Both the position numbers and the translations under genes were made by a program. DNA of 64,000 bases from the NCBI RefSeq assembly GCF_900497805.2, contig NW_020954702.1, positions 1,342,708 to 1,406,707 of the forward strand, written 5' to 3'. Source of the stretch: Vombatus ursinus (Eukaryota; Chordata; Mammalia; Diprotodontia; Vombatidae). The notes under the pieces are model-generated. The model was not told where the DNA came from, did no database searches, and worked only from the letters and a program-made list of their open reading frames with translations. Of this stretch, positions 1 through 10,069 are shown one piece after another. Each line of letters opens with the position of its first letter. Within the stretch, counting starts at the first letter, position 1.

Positions 1-1755
1 ACACTGCTGTTAATTGGGAGTAGATAGAGAGATACAAGAAAACTAATAACCTGGGCCTAAGACACTTTGTTTTCATAAAATACTGAAAAGAGGTCAATAA
101 GGCCAACAACAAAATAAGCCTCTCAATTTAATTTCCAAAGAACTGACTCTGAAAATTTCCCCAAGAGAGATGATTACCTGAACTTGGAAATATCACGCTG
201 TATAATTCCACCATTTCACAGTAGAAAGTCATTCAATCATTTCCTTTGATATAAGAAGAAAAATAATTACAATAGAACATAAATTGTAGCAAGAAAAGGG
301 GTATAGATTCCTATCCAAATATACAACACAAGATCATATTTAGAAAATTTCAAATATAGTAAAATTCAAGTGAATAGTTTTGTCATTGAAGTTGCCTGCT
401 TATTTTATATGTAGTTACATAACAACACACTCACAAATCAGATTAAAGGATGTGTGGACTTTTGGCATAATGAAATGAATCCTAAAATGAAATGAACTTT
501 TTTTTATGACAACATGAAATTTACTACAGAATTACTACATATTGCAAAATACTACAGAATACTGCAGAATATTCCTCATCCACTGACATCACAAATAAGA
601 TTCTCCAGCATTTCTAGACATATGTAAAATGATAGGCCTTTGTGAAAGTAACTGAATAAGATATTCCCTGAGATTTGTCTGTACATATCATTGTAAGTGT
701 CTAAGTGACACAGGATAAAGTGAAGTACAAAAAGAGATAAATCCTAGAGCTGAGAAATGGCTAATATTTTAAAAATAGAGGGGCATGATGTGTTCCAGAC
801 ACCTACAACAAACTCAAGTTTCATTAGCATTTCTAAATTTTCAACCTAGAAATATTGTTTTATGTTTATTGTGTTTTATGGTACTTCATAGTAATTTAAA
901 ACACATTAACCAAAGGATACATTGGGCTAAAAGCCAATGTGAGAATGAAAAAGATGAAGTGCTGTCAGAAATAGCAACTTTCAAATTCCAAATATACTCC
1001 TTGCTTTTATACTCTATCTGAACTGTTAAATGTAACACTTTTTAGCCACACATTTAGAAATAAGAATTTTTCAAAAAAAAATGAAGCATCAGACAAATGT
1101 AAGCTGCTTGTAGTGATAAATTCAAGTGAAGACTCATAACAACACGCCAATATTGCTTTTTTTAATTTTAAAGAGATAGTATCCTTCTCTATTAAGTATT
1201 ACATAAATAAAATGGAATATGGACCCACTGAATTGGTGAATTCTTTGCAAAGAGCATTTGACTGTTTGGTAAAAGACTTGTGCTACTCAAATGGATTAAT
1301 GAAATAACTGGACCACTTAAACATTTTGTCTCACAGAGTTAATGAGGAACAGAAAAAATTTGCTGAATTTTAATATAATGGTACTCTTAAATAGGAATTA
1401 TGCATTTCATTAACTTTTGTGGTAGGGGCCACTTCTGAGAATTAAATGCACATAACCTTCACTTTGATAAAGCAAGATGCTTTTTTAAAAATAAAAACTT
1501 GGATTCTTATGTAATGGGGTACTAGCCAGTGAGAGCCCATTCCTTATTGTATGCATGGATTTTCACTTCTTGGTGGATTATAAAGAGCATGCAAGTATTT
1601 CCCTCCTTCTGCCAATCCACCATGTGCAACGTTAAGGAGCCAATTTCTGGTCATAAGTGACTGAGAGGCTGGTGCCATGTCATGACAAGGAGTTTTCTAA
1701 TTATATTCAGAGCCCAAAGTGCTGCTGATGAAGTTGGAACTGTGCTGTAAGGATT
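1..1755. other. Gene-free AT-rich stretch
   Basis: I see no recognisable repeat, RNA or coding signal. The longest open frame (785-1021, 78 codons) has no family resemblance, no long run of favourable codons and no splice context I could defend, so it is treated as chance. Confidence 0.6.
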
Positions 1756-1951
1756 GGTTTTGTTGTTCAGCGGTGTCAGACTCTTTATAACCCACGGACC
1801 GTACTGTCCATGAGATTTTCTTGGCAAAGATACTGAAGCGGCTTCCCATTTCCTTCTCCAGGAAATTAAGGGAGAGGTTAATTGACTTGCCCAAGGTCAC
1901 AGAGCTAGCAAGTATCTGAGGCCACATTTGAACTCAAGTCTTACTGACTCA
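1756..1951 (-). mobile_element. Long-form tRNA-derived SINE, left part (outer layer of nest)
   Basis: Read on the minus strand this is the tail half of a marsupial SINE: AAC-rich end, GTATCTTTGCCAAGAAAA block, GAGAAGGAAATGG block, then the CORE-like segment around GTGACCTTGGGCAAGTCA. It stops abruptly at 1951 inside the CTGACTC part of the head, where a second SINE begins. Its missing head resumes at 2383. The family is known to be RNA polymerase III transcribed and LINE-mobilised; this copy is interrupted and inert. Confidence 0.85.
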
Positions 1952-2201
1952 GGGCAGCTAGGTGACACGTTACATAGAGTGCCAGAACTGGAGTAAGGAA
2001 GACTCATCTTCCTGAGGTCAAATGTGGCCTCAGACACTTATTAGCTGTGTGACCTTAGGCAAGTCACTTAGCCTTGTTTACCTCAGTTCCTCTTCTGTAA
2101 AATGATCTGGAGAAACCATTCCAGTATCTTTGCCAAGAAAACCCCAAATGCGGTAACAGATTCAGACACAAGTGAAATGACCCAACAACAATAACAAACT
2201 T
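1952..2201 (+). mobile_element. Long-form tRNA-derived SINE (MAR1-like), middle layer
   Basis: It starts with the typical head (GGCAGCTAGGTGACACGTTA, normally GGTGGCGCAGTGG), passes through GCCTCAGACACTTATTAGCT and GTGACCTTAGGCAAGTCAC, and ends with the GTATCTTTGCCAAGAAAACC block and an AAC-rich tail. It is inserted in the minus-strand SINE whose two halves lie at 1756-1951 and 2383-2428. Its own tail carries a third SINE. The flanking CTTACTGACT and CTTCCTGACC look like a decayed target duplication. Confidence 0.85.
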
Positions 2202-2368
2202 AGGGACAGCTAGGTGGCGCAGTGGATAGAGCACCGGCCCTGAAGTCAGGAGGACCTGAGTTCAAATCCGGCCTCAGACCAACCACTTGACACTTACTAG
2301 CTGTGTGACCCTGGGCAAGTCACTTAACCCCAATTGCCTAAAAGAAAAAAAATGTATAAAAAAAAAAA
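2202..2368 (+). mobile_element. Short-form tRNA-derived SINE (WSINE1-like), inner layer
   Basis: The head GGACAGCTAGGTGGCGCAGT is followed by GTGGATAGAGCACCGGCCCT, the CCGGCCTCAGACCAACCACT segment, ACTAGCTGTGTGACCCTGGG, CCCCAATTGCCT and an A-rich tail. A perfect 14-bp duplication, ACAATAACAAACTT, lies at 2188-2201 and 2369-2382. The head is close to the consensus shared by other copies in the window, so this is one of the younger insertions. Confidence 0.93.
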
Positions 2369-2382
2369 ACAATAACAAACTT

Positions 2383-2428
2383 CCTGACCCCATACACAGC
2401 ACTCTATCCACTGAGCCACCTAGCTGCC
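2383..2428 (-). mobile_element. Head of the interrupted outer SINE
   Basis: Minus-strand reading gives the SINE head (GGCAGCTAGGTGGCTCAGTG, GGATAGAGTGCTG). It continues the copy broken at 1951, so the outer element spans 1756-1951 plus 2383-2428. Confidence 0.8.
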
Positions 2429-2434
2429 TCCTAG

Positions 2435-2547
2435 GCAAACATAAATTAAGTGATTTGTCTAAGGTCAAACAGTAAGTATCTGAGACAAGTTTTGAACCTA
2501 GATCTTCCTGACTCCAGACCCAGTACTCTATTCCCTAAGATATCTGG
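2435..2547 (-). mobile_element. Degraded tRNA/MIR-like SINE fragment
   Basis: Minus-strand blocks match the SINE core: the complement of AAGTGATTTGTCTAAGGTC, of AGTAAGTATCTGAG and of GATCTTCCTGACTCCAGACC. The tail is missing, and the copy abuts the previous SINE head. Confidence 0.7.
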
Positions 2548-2683
2548 TTACTGAATCATTACACTTAATTATGACTTTTATTCAATATTAGAGTCAAATT
2601 TTGGGTAAGGGACAGACATATGAAATTAAAATGAAAGTCAAAGGGAAAATATATTCATTCCAAATGCAACTTTTTGGAGGACT

Positions 2684-2858
2684 TAGACCTGGAAAGAACG
2701 TCAGAGATCATCTAGTCTAACCCTGTCCTTTTACAGATGAGGACCAGAGAGGTTAAGCAATTCGTCCAAGGTCACACAGGCATTAAGTGGCAGAGCCAGG
2801 TATAGGAATTCAGGTCTTCTAAAAAAAATCAAAGCTCTTCCCATCCCACCAAATTGTC
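2684..2858 (-). mobile_element. MIR-family SINE
   Basis: The antisense MIR order is clear: AGAGATCATCTAGTCTAACC, then CTTTTACAGATGAGGACCAG, AGAGGTTAAGCAATTCGTCC, AAGGTCACACAGG and the head remnant. It is well diverged, as expected for this ancient mammalian family. Confidence 0.8.
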
Positions 2859-3004
2859 TGTGGGCTTCTAATATATAAAATGAAGCCAGGCTGCATAATA
2901 AAGTAAAAATACATATATGTGCTTATTGTGACAATGTAAAGAAGAAAGCTGCGACTCTACTGTCATATGTGCCATTTCTGAATCTATATGCCTAGAATGA
3001 AGGA

Positions 3005-3265
3005 ATATGTTAAGATGAAAAATAACTGACATTTATGTAATGCTTGAAAGGTTTACAAAGTCCATTACATGCAAAGTATGGTTATTATTTGATCTTCATA
3101 ATAACCTTGCGAGATAAATATTACAAGCATTATTATCCACTTTCTAATGATGAGGATATCATGGCTGAATTCAGCCAGAGTCACATTGTTAATAATTGCC
3201 CAAATCAGGATACAAACCCAAGTGTGGAGCTCCTGACTCCAATATCAGTGCTCAGAACTCTAAAC
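3005..3265 (-). mobile_element. MIR-family SINE with long 3' part
   Basis: Antisense MIR including its L2-like end: CTGACATTTATGTAATGCTT, GGTTTACAAAGTCCATTACA, CTTCATAATAACCTTGCGAG, a degraded GATGAGG block, AGAGTCACATTG and CTCCTGACTCCAATATCAGT. The downstream edge was the target of a hAT-type element that starts at 3266. Confidence 0.75.
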
Positions 3266-3472
3266 CAGAGGCGTTAAACACAGGGCCAGTGGCCCCCATG
3301 CTCCTGCAACTCCCAAGCACTGAAACAAAGTAAAATATAGTTGGGAAATAATTAACAAAATAAATAAAAATGCAATAAAACATAGAAAATATTACATTTT
3401 AAAACAAATCAGTGTGCAGCCAGCAGAAAGTCTTGTATATGGATTAATTACCTCCATTTCTATTTGAGTTTG
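3266..3472 (+). mobile_element. Non-autonomous hAT-type short transposon
   Basis: The left end CAGAGGCGTTAAACACAGGG fits a hAT inverted terminus of the CAG(A/G)GGTGTCAAAC type. The right end stops at TATTTGAGTTTG; the last bases of that terminus are missing. An 8-bp duplication, CTCTAAAC (3258-3265) and TTCTAAAC (3473-3480), 7 of 8 identical, supports the hAT assignment. The interior (AAATAATTAACAAAATAAAT) is AT-rich with no coding capacity. A second copy of its right half lies at 54438-54551. Family identity is from recalled consensus and needs a library search. Confidence 0.72.
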
Positions 3473-3480
3473 TTCTAAAC

Positions 3481-4435
3481 CAAGGCAGAGTTTCCTCCAT
3501 ATGGAAACATGAAGGCCTTGGTAATGAAATACATGAAGCCTTCCCTTGAACTGCAAGATGCCAAGGAGTCTCATAACAACTAATTACTTATTTCTCACCA
3601 GAAGGGTGAGTCATGATTGCCTCACCCTTAAGCAGATCAGAAAATTGACTCTCAGAGTAAATGACTGAACTGCCCAAGTTCACCTGAGGGCTACCACTAA
3701 TGCCAGCATGGCCTTCATTTAAGATGCTAGTCTGAGATGCTTCTGTATATGAAGATGATACGTTGACATACTGAATGTTTAGATGGAATACTCAGCTTTC
3801 TTAGCTTTGATTCATAATAAACTGAAACCAATTCAAAAGCTCTGTTTTGGGAAGTCATTTGTTTCAATCGGTATTAGTGGGTGGGGAGGTAAGCAGTTGT
3901 AATTGATACAGTAGTAAAGGCTCCCTTCTTTCTGATAGCCAGTCTTTCCTAAGAACCATCTTCCATCCTGCATTAATTAAAGAAATTAATGTCACATTTC
4001 TTGTGGCCTCTGACAGTAAGCTCTAAACTTTCCATGAATTCACTCTTGGAGGTGCTTTAACATCAAACATTCTTTTTATTATGCTGTTCCTTTTTCTATA
4101 GCTCCAAAATAATTTCCAAGCACTAAAAATTCTGAGTCATTTAATACTACTATTAGCATTTCTCTAGGTGTGGATCAGGCATGTTTGTATGGGATAGCTA
4201 TGCCTCATAGTGTGATAAGGAGCCAAGCTTTCTTCTTGGTGAAGATTACATGCAGATTAAATGAAATCTGAGGATTTGAGGGGAATTGTTTTTGTGACCA
4301 CAAGTGCTTGGGGCCAGGTACTGCAATTAAAGCAAAGTAGCGAATAGAACTTTAAGAAAATCACCTACCTGGCTAAATTAAGTACAAAAATACATCTAAG
4401 TGTTTACTATGGCCCAGCACTGTATGTGTTATCTC
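3481..4435. other. Gene-free stretch
   Basis: No recognisable repeat or coding signal. Confidence 0.5.
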
Positions 4436-4549
4436 CCCCTGTTAGATTGCAAGCTCCTAAAGGACAGGGACTGTCTTTTTTATTAATAATCTCCTTGGTG
4501 CCTGGCACCTAGCAGACTCTTAATAAATGTTTATTGGATTGGATTGGAT
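4436..4549 (+). mobile_element. L2 3' end fragment
   Basis: It carries the L2 terminal signature: GTTAGATTGCAAGCTCCTAA, AGGACAGGGACTGTCTTTT, GGTGCCTGGCACCTAGCAGA and CTTAATAAATG. It ends in a short GGATT-repeat tail, where L2 copies typically end. Confidence 0.85.
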
Positions 4550-4689
4550 GTCTTTGACTTCAAGCCTCCTATCTCCTACCACACCTGTCCTTTGAGGGTA
4601 GAATGACACCCCTCCACTCAATGATGAACATTCTCGCCAGGTCATATCTTTCACGTAAAGTGATTCTGAACTTCTGTAAATCATCATCT

Positions 4690-7144
4690 AATGCCCACTG
4701 GACCTCCCCTACTACCTGATTCCTCATTCCCATCCCCCTTGACACTTGTCCTCAAAATTTCATTCCAACTCAACCCTGCCTTCCTACAGACCTCCAGAAT
4801 GCCCATAGGCAACAAGCTTACCTTCATCTTAAATGTATTCCTCTCCCACTCCATCCTTCTACTACCTCGTACTGAAACCTGGCTTCCCCCTGATGGCACA
4901 GTCTTCCTGGCCACCCTTTCCAGTAATAGCTATACCTTCACTCATTCTCCTCAGATCACTGATTGAGGAGGAGAAGTTGGAATATTTCTTGCTCCTCTCT
5001 TCCCCCCATCACTCAGTGATGGAAGGTTCATGCTATTCATATCTACTATCCAATCAAAATCCTGGTAGTTGTTGTCCACAGACCCCTAAATCCTTCCTCA
5101 ATGAACTTAATACTTGGCTTAAAATTTTTTCTCCTCCCCAACTCCTGTCTTCATAATAGGGGACTTCAACAAGATATTAATTCTCTCTCACATACCCTAA
5201 TCATTTAGTTCCTCAACCTACTCACCTCCCATGATCTACTCCTCCACCCTATATCAGCCACATATAGAGATATCCTTGATAGCTTGCCATCACCCACAAA
5301 AGTATCACCTCCAAGTTCAAGATTTCTGAAATCCTCCTGTTTAGTCACAATGTATTGGCTTTTCACCTCTCCCTCTGCTTTCCTTACATAACCCCACTCT
5401 TCATCTGCACCATTACCTCCAATCCCTTGATGCCTCAGTTCTCTCCCAAACCATTTCCCCTACACTAGCCACTCTCTCCTCTTCTTCCCATCTTGATGCC
5501 TTAGTGAACTAATTCAATTCTACAATGCTACAATGTCCTCTCTTGCATGCCTAGCCCCCTTATCATATCACCAATTATGCCCAAACAAGCCTCAACTTTG
5601 AATCACTTATCACCTTCGCACCTATGTGCTGCTGAATGAAGATGGAGAAAATCATGTAACCACTCTAACTGGGTCCACTACAAATTTATTTTACATAACC
5701 TCAATTGGGCCCTCACCGCTGCTAGGCAATCCTACTATGTCTCCCTAATCAACACCCTATCCCACTTTCCACAGAAACTTTTTTAAATCTTTTCATCCCT
5801 TCTCAAATCTCCCATGGGTTCCCCTTTCTTCCCCCACTAAGCTGAGAGCCTTGTTTGATATTTTATAGAAAAAAATAAGGTCATTTGCCCTAAACTCCCT
5901 CTTCTTCCCTCTTCCTCATCCCCTATCACTTAGGTGCCTTCTTCCACTTTCCAGTCTTTCACTTCTGTTTCACATGATGAAGTGGTCTTACTCCTCACAA
6001 AAGGCGATCCCCTCCACTGTTCAAGTGATCCCGTTTTATCAAGTCTCCTCCAACAGATTGACCTCTCTTTATCTCCACTCTTTCACTTATTTTCAATCTC
6101 TCCCTCTCTACTTATTCATTCTCCACTTCCTACAAGCATACCTATGTCTCCTCTATCCTAAAAAGACCCTCACTTGATTCTTTCATTCCTGCCAACAATA
6201 ACCCTATATTTCTTCTGCACTTTGTAGCCCAGACTCCGAGAAAAGGCTGTCTACAGGTGCCTCCATTTTCTCTCCTCTCACTCTCTTCTAAACCCTTTAC
6301 AATCTGGCTTCCAACCTAATCACTCCATTGAAACTGCTCTCTCCAAAGTTACTAATGATTTCTTAGTTGCCAGATCCAATGGTCTTTTCTTAATCCTCAT
6401 TCCCTTTGACTTTTCTGCAGTTTTGGATGCTGTTGATCACTCTCTCCTCCTTGATAATCTCTTTTCTATAGGTTTTCAGGATACCATTCTTTCCTGGTTT
6501 TCCTCCTACCTATTTGACTACTCCTCTATCTCCTTTGCTAGATTCTCATCCAGATCAAGACTTCTAAATGTAGGCGTCCTTAGGGGTTATAACCTGGGAC
6601 CTCTTCTTTTCTCTCTCCATAGTGCTTCCCTTGGTGATCGTATCATCTCCCATGGATTTAATTACCATCTCTATGATGATTATTCTCAAATCTACCTATA
6701 CTGTCTCAATTGTACTGCTGACTTCCAATCTCACATCTCCAACTGCCTTTGAGACATCTCAAACTGTATGTCTAGTAGACATTTTAAACTCAATATGTCC
6801 AAAACAGAGCTCATCATTCCCCTTCAAACACTCCCAGTGTCTTACCTTCCCTACTACTAAAGAAACCATCACTGTCCTTTTAGTCCCCCAGGCACACAAA
6901 ACCTAGGAGACATTATGGATTCCTCACTGTCTCTTACCACCCCAGCCCACACCCATTTCCAAGCTCTTACCAATGCCTGCTGATTTCAACTTTGCAACAT
7001 CTCTCCTCTGAAACTGGTACCATTTTAATGCAGACCCTTATCAGCTCATGCCTGGATTATTGTGATAGCCTTCTGGTGGATCTGCCTGTGTTAATGTGAT
7101 TTTCCTAAAACACAGGTCCAATCTTGTCACCACCACCACCACCA

Positions 7145-7184
<40 letters not shown>

Positions 7185-7700
7185 ACACACACACGCACCA
7201 CTACCACTCGATAAACTCCAGTAGCTTCTTATTGCCTCCGGGAGCAAATACAAAATGCTCTGTTTGGCATTCAAAGTCCTTGCCTCCTCTTACCTTTTCC
7301 AGTTTTCTTATACTTTATTCCCTGAAACACACTCTTTGATCCAGTAACACTGGTCTCGTAGCTGTTTCATGAACAAGACACTCCATCTCTCAGCTTTGGG
7401 CATTTTCCCTGGCTACCTGACATGCCTGAAAGTCTCTAACTCCTTCCCTCCAACTATTGACCTCCCCAACTTCCTTAAAGTCCCAAATAAAATCTCTCCT
7501 TCTACAGAAGCCCTTCCTAACACTTTTTAATTCTAGTAACTTCTTTCAGTTAATCATCTCCTACTTATCCTGCATATAGCTTGCTTTGTCTATATTTGTT
7601 TGCACGTTTTCTCTCTCATTAGATTGTAAGCTCCCTGAGGGCAGGTATTATCTTGTGCCTCTTTTTATATCCTCAGTACTTAGCATAGTGTTTGGAACAT
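4690..7700 (+). mobile_element. L2 LINE, endonuclease to 3' UTR
   Basis: A near-complete but decayed L2 (CR1/Jockey superfamily). In order: the APE-like endonuclease start (TETWLPPDG, about 4876), the GDFN box (FIIGDFNK, about 5150), a region recalling TSHDLLLHPISATYRD (5230-5270), then reverse transcriptase with [18 protein letters not shown] (6411-6464), GVLRGYNLGPLLFSLHSASL (normally GVPQGSVLGPLLF) and YDDYSQIYLY, where the family has YADDTQIYL. The polymerase box is therefore lost. Several frame changes and stops break the reading frame. The 3' UTR contains a CA microsatellite, and the terminal block TTAGATTGTAAGCTCCCTGA ends at a SINE insertion. L2 has been dead in therian mammals for a long time. 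Confidence 0.9.
7129..7196. repeat. (ACC)n-(CA)n microsatellite
   Basis: About 19 bases of ACC repeat run into about 50 bases of CA repeat with one CTC interruption. It sits in the L2 C-terminal/3' region and probably grew from a C/A-rich spot in the LINE. Confidence 0.95.
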
Positions 7701-7943
7701 TTGTTATTATTCAGTTGTTTCAGTCGTGTTTGACTCTTCATAATCCCATTTGGGATTTTCTTGGCAAAGATACTAGAGTGGTTTGCCATTTCCTTCTCCC
7801 ACTCATTTTACAGATGAGGAAGCTGAGGCAAAATGGTTAAGTGACTTGCCCAGGGTCGCATAGCTAGTAAGTGTCTGAGGCCAGATTAATGAGTCTTCCT
7901 GAGCTCAGGCCCAGCACTCTATCCACTGTACTACCTAGCTGCC
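7701..7943 (-). mobile_element. Long-form SINE (MAR1-like) in the L2 3' end
   Basis: Complete antisense SINE: TTCAGTTGTTTCAGTCGTGT, TTTTCTTGGCAAAGATACTA, GCCATTTCCTTCTCCCACTC, the CORE complement, and the head complement ending TACCTAGCTGCC. It splits the L2 terminal sequence: L2 reads TAGCATAGTGTTTGG before it and GCCTGGCACACAGTAGGC after it. The repeated AGTGTTTGGAACA / AGCCTGGCACACA is a decayed target duplication. Confidence 0.9.
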
Positions 7944-7989
7944 AGCCTGGCACACAGTAGGCACTTAAGAAATGTTTATTGATTGATTA
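7944..7989 (+). mobile_element. L2 terminal segment beyond the SINE
   Basis: GCCTGGCACACAGTAGGCAC followed by AATGTTTATTGATTGATT is the last part of the L2 that was interrupted at 7700. Confidence 0.88.
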
Positions 7990-8090
7990 ATCACTCCCTT
8001 ATCAGAATTTGGAGATTGAGGCATACTGCACATGACATTTCTTGAATGTGTTTCAGTTAGATCTCTTGAGATTAGGCTTCATTTAGATTA

Positions 8091-8470
8091 CAGTTATCCC
8101 TTCCACAATTTTCTCCATCACAGTTTCGCTGTATTGTGGGTTGGCATAAGAAATTAGATGGGAATTTGGGAGGAGTTTTGCAGAAGTCGCATACCATGAG
8201 AAGGCCAGCAGATGACACAGAAGAAGTTTGGAAACTCAGAAATGCATAAAATATATGTATAGTATTTTATAATATAGCTAATGACCAAATACTTAACCCA
8301 AATTTTACAATAAGATATTGTAACCACCCCATAAAAGAAAAAAAAAAAACAAGAAAAAAAATTCAGACTTCTTCTCTGATTTGAAAGGAAGGCCAAAAAA
8401 TTTTACATGGATTTACTATTTTCTCAGGGGTGTCGTGCCCTTAACCCCTGTGATGTTAAAGGCATAATTG
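8091..8470 (+). mobile_element. Tigger-like (pogo/Tc1-mariner) non-autonomous transposon
   Basis: The 380-bp element is bounded by TA on both sides (8089-8090, 8471-8472). The left terminus CAGTTATCCCTTCCAC pairs with the complement of the right end, CAATTATGCCTTTAAC, at 12 of 16 positions. CAGTTATCCC is the start expected for Tigger/MER2-type elements. The interior has no transposase frame and contains an A-rich run. The strand is arbitrary for such an element. Confidence 0.72.
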
Positions 8471-8472
8471 TA

Positions 8473-10069
8473 TTTCCTTTGGTTTGTTTTTTGTTTATGT
8501 TTTGTTGGGTTTTACTTTATTTAGAATAGTCTGGCTATTAATATGGTGCATTTTCAATCCTAGTGTATTTGTCTTTATTTCATATGAATCCATCAGAAGC
8601 ATTTGCCAAATGTTAGTTTTAAATAATCTTTAATTTTCACAGGATTAAACACAAATATAAGTATTCTACTTTATGAAAACAGAAAAATAAAATGGCAGTA
8701 GATTTGAAACTGGTAACAAGAAGAATTAATGGCAAAATAGTGAACCATCCAGGCATCTCTTTCCTTACAGATGCATTGCCACTTGACATAGGATATCTCT
8801 CTCCTTCAGTAAATATAGAACTAAATGATCTGAGAAAGAAAAAGCAACCCCAGATTACCTTCAGTTAGGTTCCTGAACACTCTTTCTGGGTCCTTTGAAT
8901 GTCTTGTGCTAGTTTAAATTTTATCAAGGTAAAATATGGGGTAAAGCTCACACCAGTACCAACATCCATTTAGTAGTCTACATTTATCTTTGTTTCTGAG
9001 AAATTCAAGAACATCCTAGAATCTTCAAAACATCCTCAGTTAAGTCATGCTTTATAGATGTCTTTGTGAACCTACACATAATGAGATTCCTTACTTCTTA
9101 ATATTCTCACTATTTTCACAGCCTTCTGTTCTCTGGACAAAATAAAGGAAAACCACTCAAAGGCCAAACTTGGTTATATGTTTCCCTAAATCCAGGATTG
9201 CAAGGGTAAGACATGCTCAGTGAGGAATAGTCATTGTTTACTGTCTGTCCTAAACAAAGTGATGTTATTTATCTACAGTTGTGCCAATATTTTTGAAGTG
9301 TCACCCTTACCTTCTTGTTGATGGCATTGTGTGGATTAGTTCTGGATTCCTTTATTAGTGAAAGAGGTTAATAATATAATTTGTGGCCATGAAACATAAG
9401 CTTCTTTGTCCACATTGAGGTTAAATCTGTGTGTGATCTTGGTTTCTGTGGCATAGTTCATATATAGCCACAAAGTCCAAAATGAATGTCCTCTGATATT
9501 CAAGTTGGATTGCTCTGTTTAATAAAATTTTATTTAAAAAAAAATAAAAGAAATGCTTCACTGTGGAGAAAGGAAATAAATTCCCAGAGTTTTAAAAATT
9601 TATATGAACTGAATAAATGTGGAACTAAAAGGGAGGGGCCAATTATTTGATGTTTCTAAGGTTTTAGCCGTAAAATGCTGTTTTTTTTAAAATCCATCCT
9701 TTATAATATCTTTTCCTAGAAGAATACTTTTTTTAAAAAGTTCTTATAGTCCCTCAGGCCTTATATTATATCCAAAAGCTTTCTCCCACTAGGCAGAGAA
9801 GACCATCTACTTAGTAGATTTTTTCATTCACTCAACAATTGTTTGTGGAAAATTATAGAAGCAATAAAATATAACATGATTTTAACTACCTACTGTGTAC
9901 AGACCACTGTACTAGTTGTTGGGGAAATAGAAAGTTTATCTAAGATAAAGTCACTTACAGTTCAACGGAGGAATAACAGAAACACAGATTGCTATCTATT
10001 ATATTATTACATGTCTTACAAAGTTATAAACAATAAGCTATATGAGGTCTGAGGAGGACAGTCTTTACT
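8473..10069. other. Gene-free AT-rich stretch
   Basis: No repeat or coding signal recognised; only short A- and T-runs. Confidence 0.5.

Noticed and set aside
785-1021. 78-codon plus-strand open frame
   Set aside because: No family resemblance, AT-rich context, and no promoter or splice support.
2213-2290. tRNA-like SINE head as a possible tRNA gene
   Set aside because: Part of a SINE with target duplications; the same head recurs many times in the window.
7129-7196. CA/ACC tract as a possible CRISPR or coding repeat
   Set aside because: A plain microsatellite in an L2 copy; no spacers and mammalian context.
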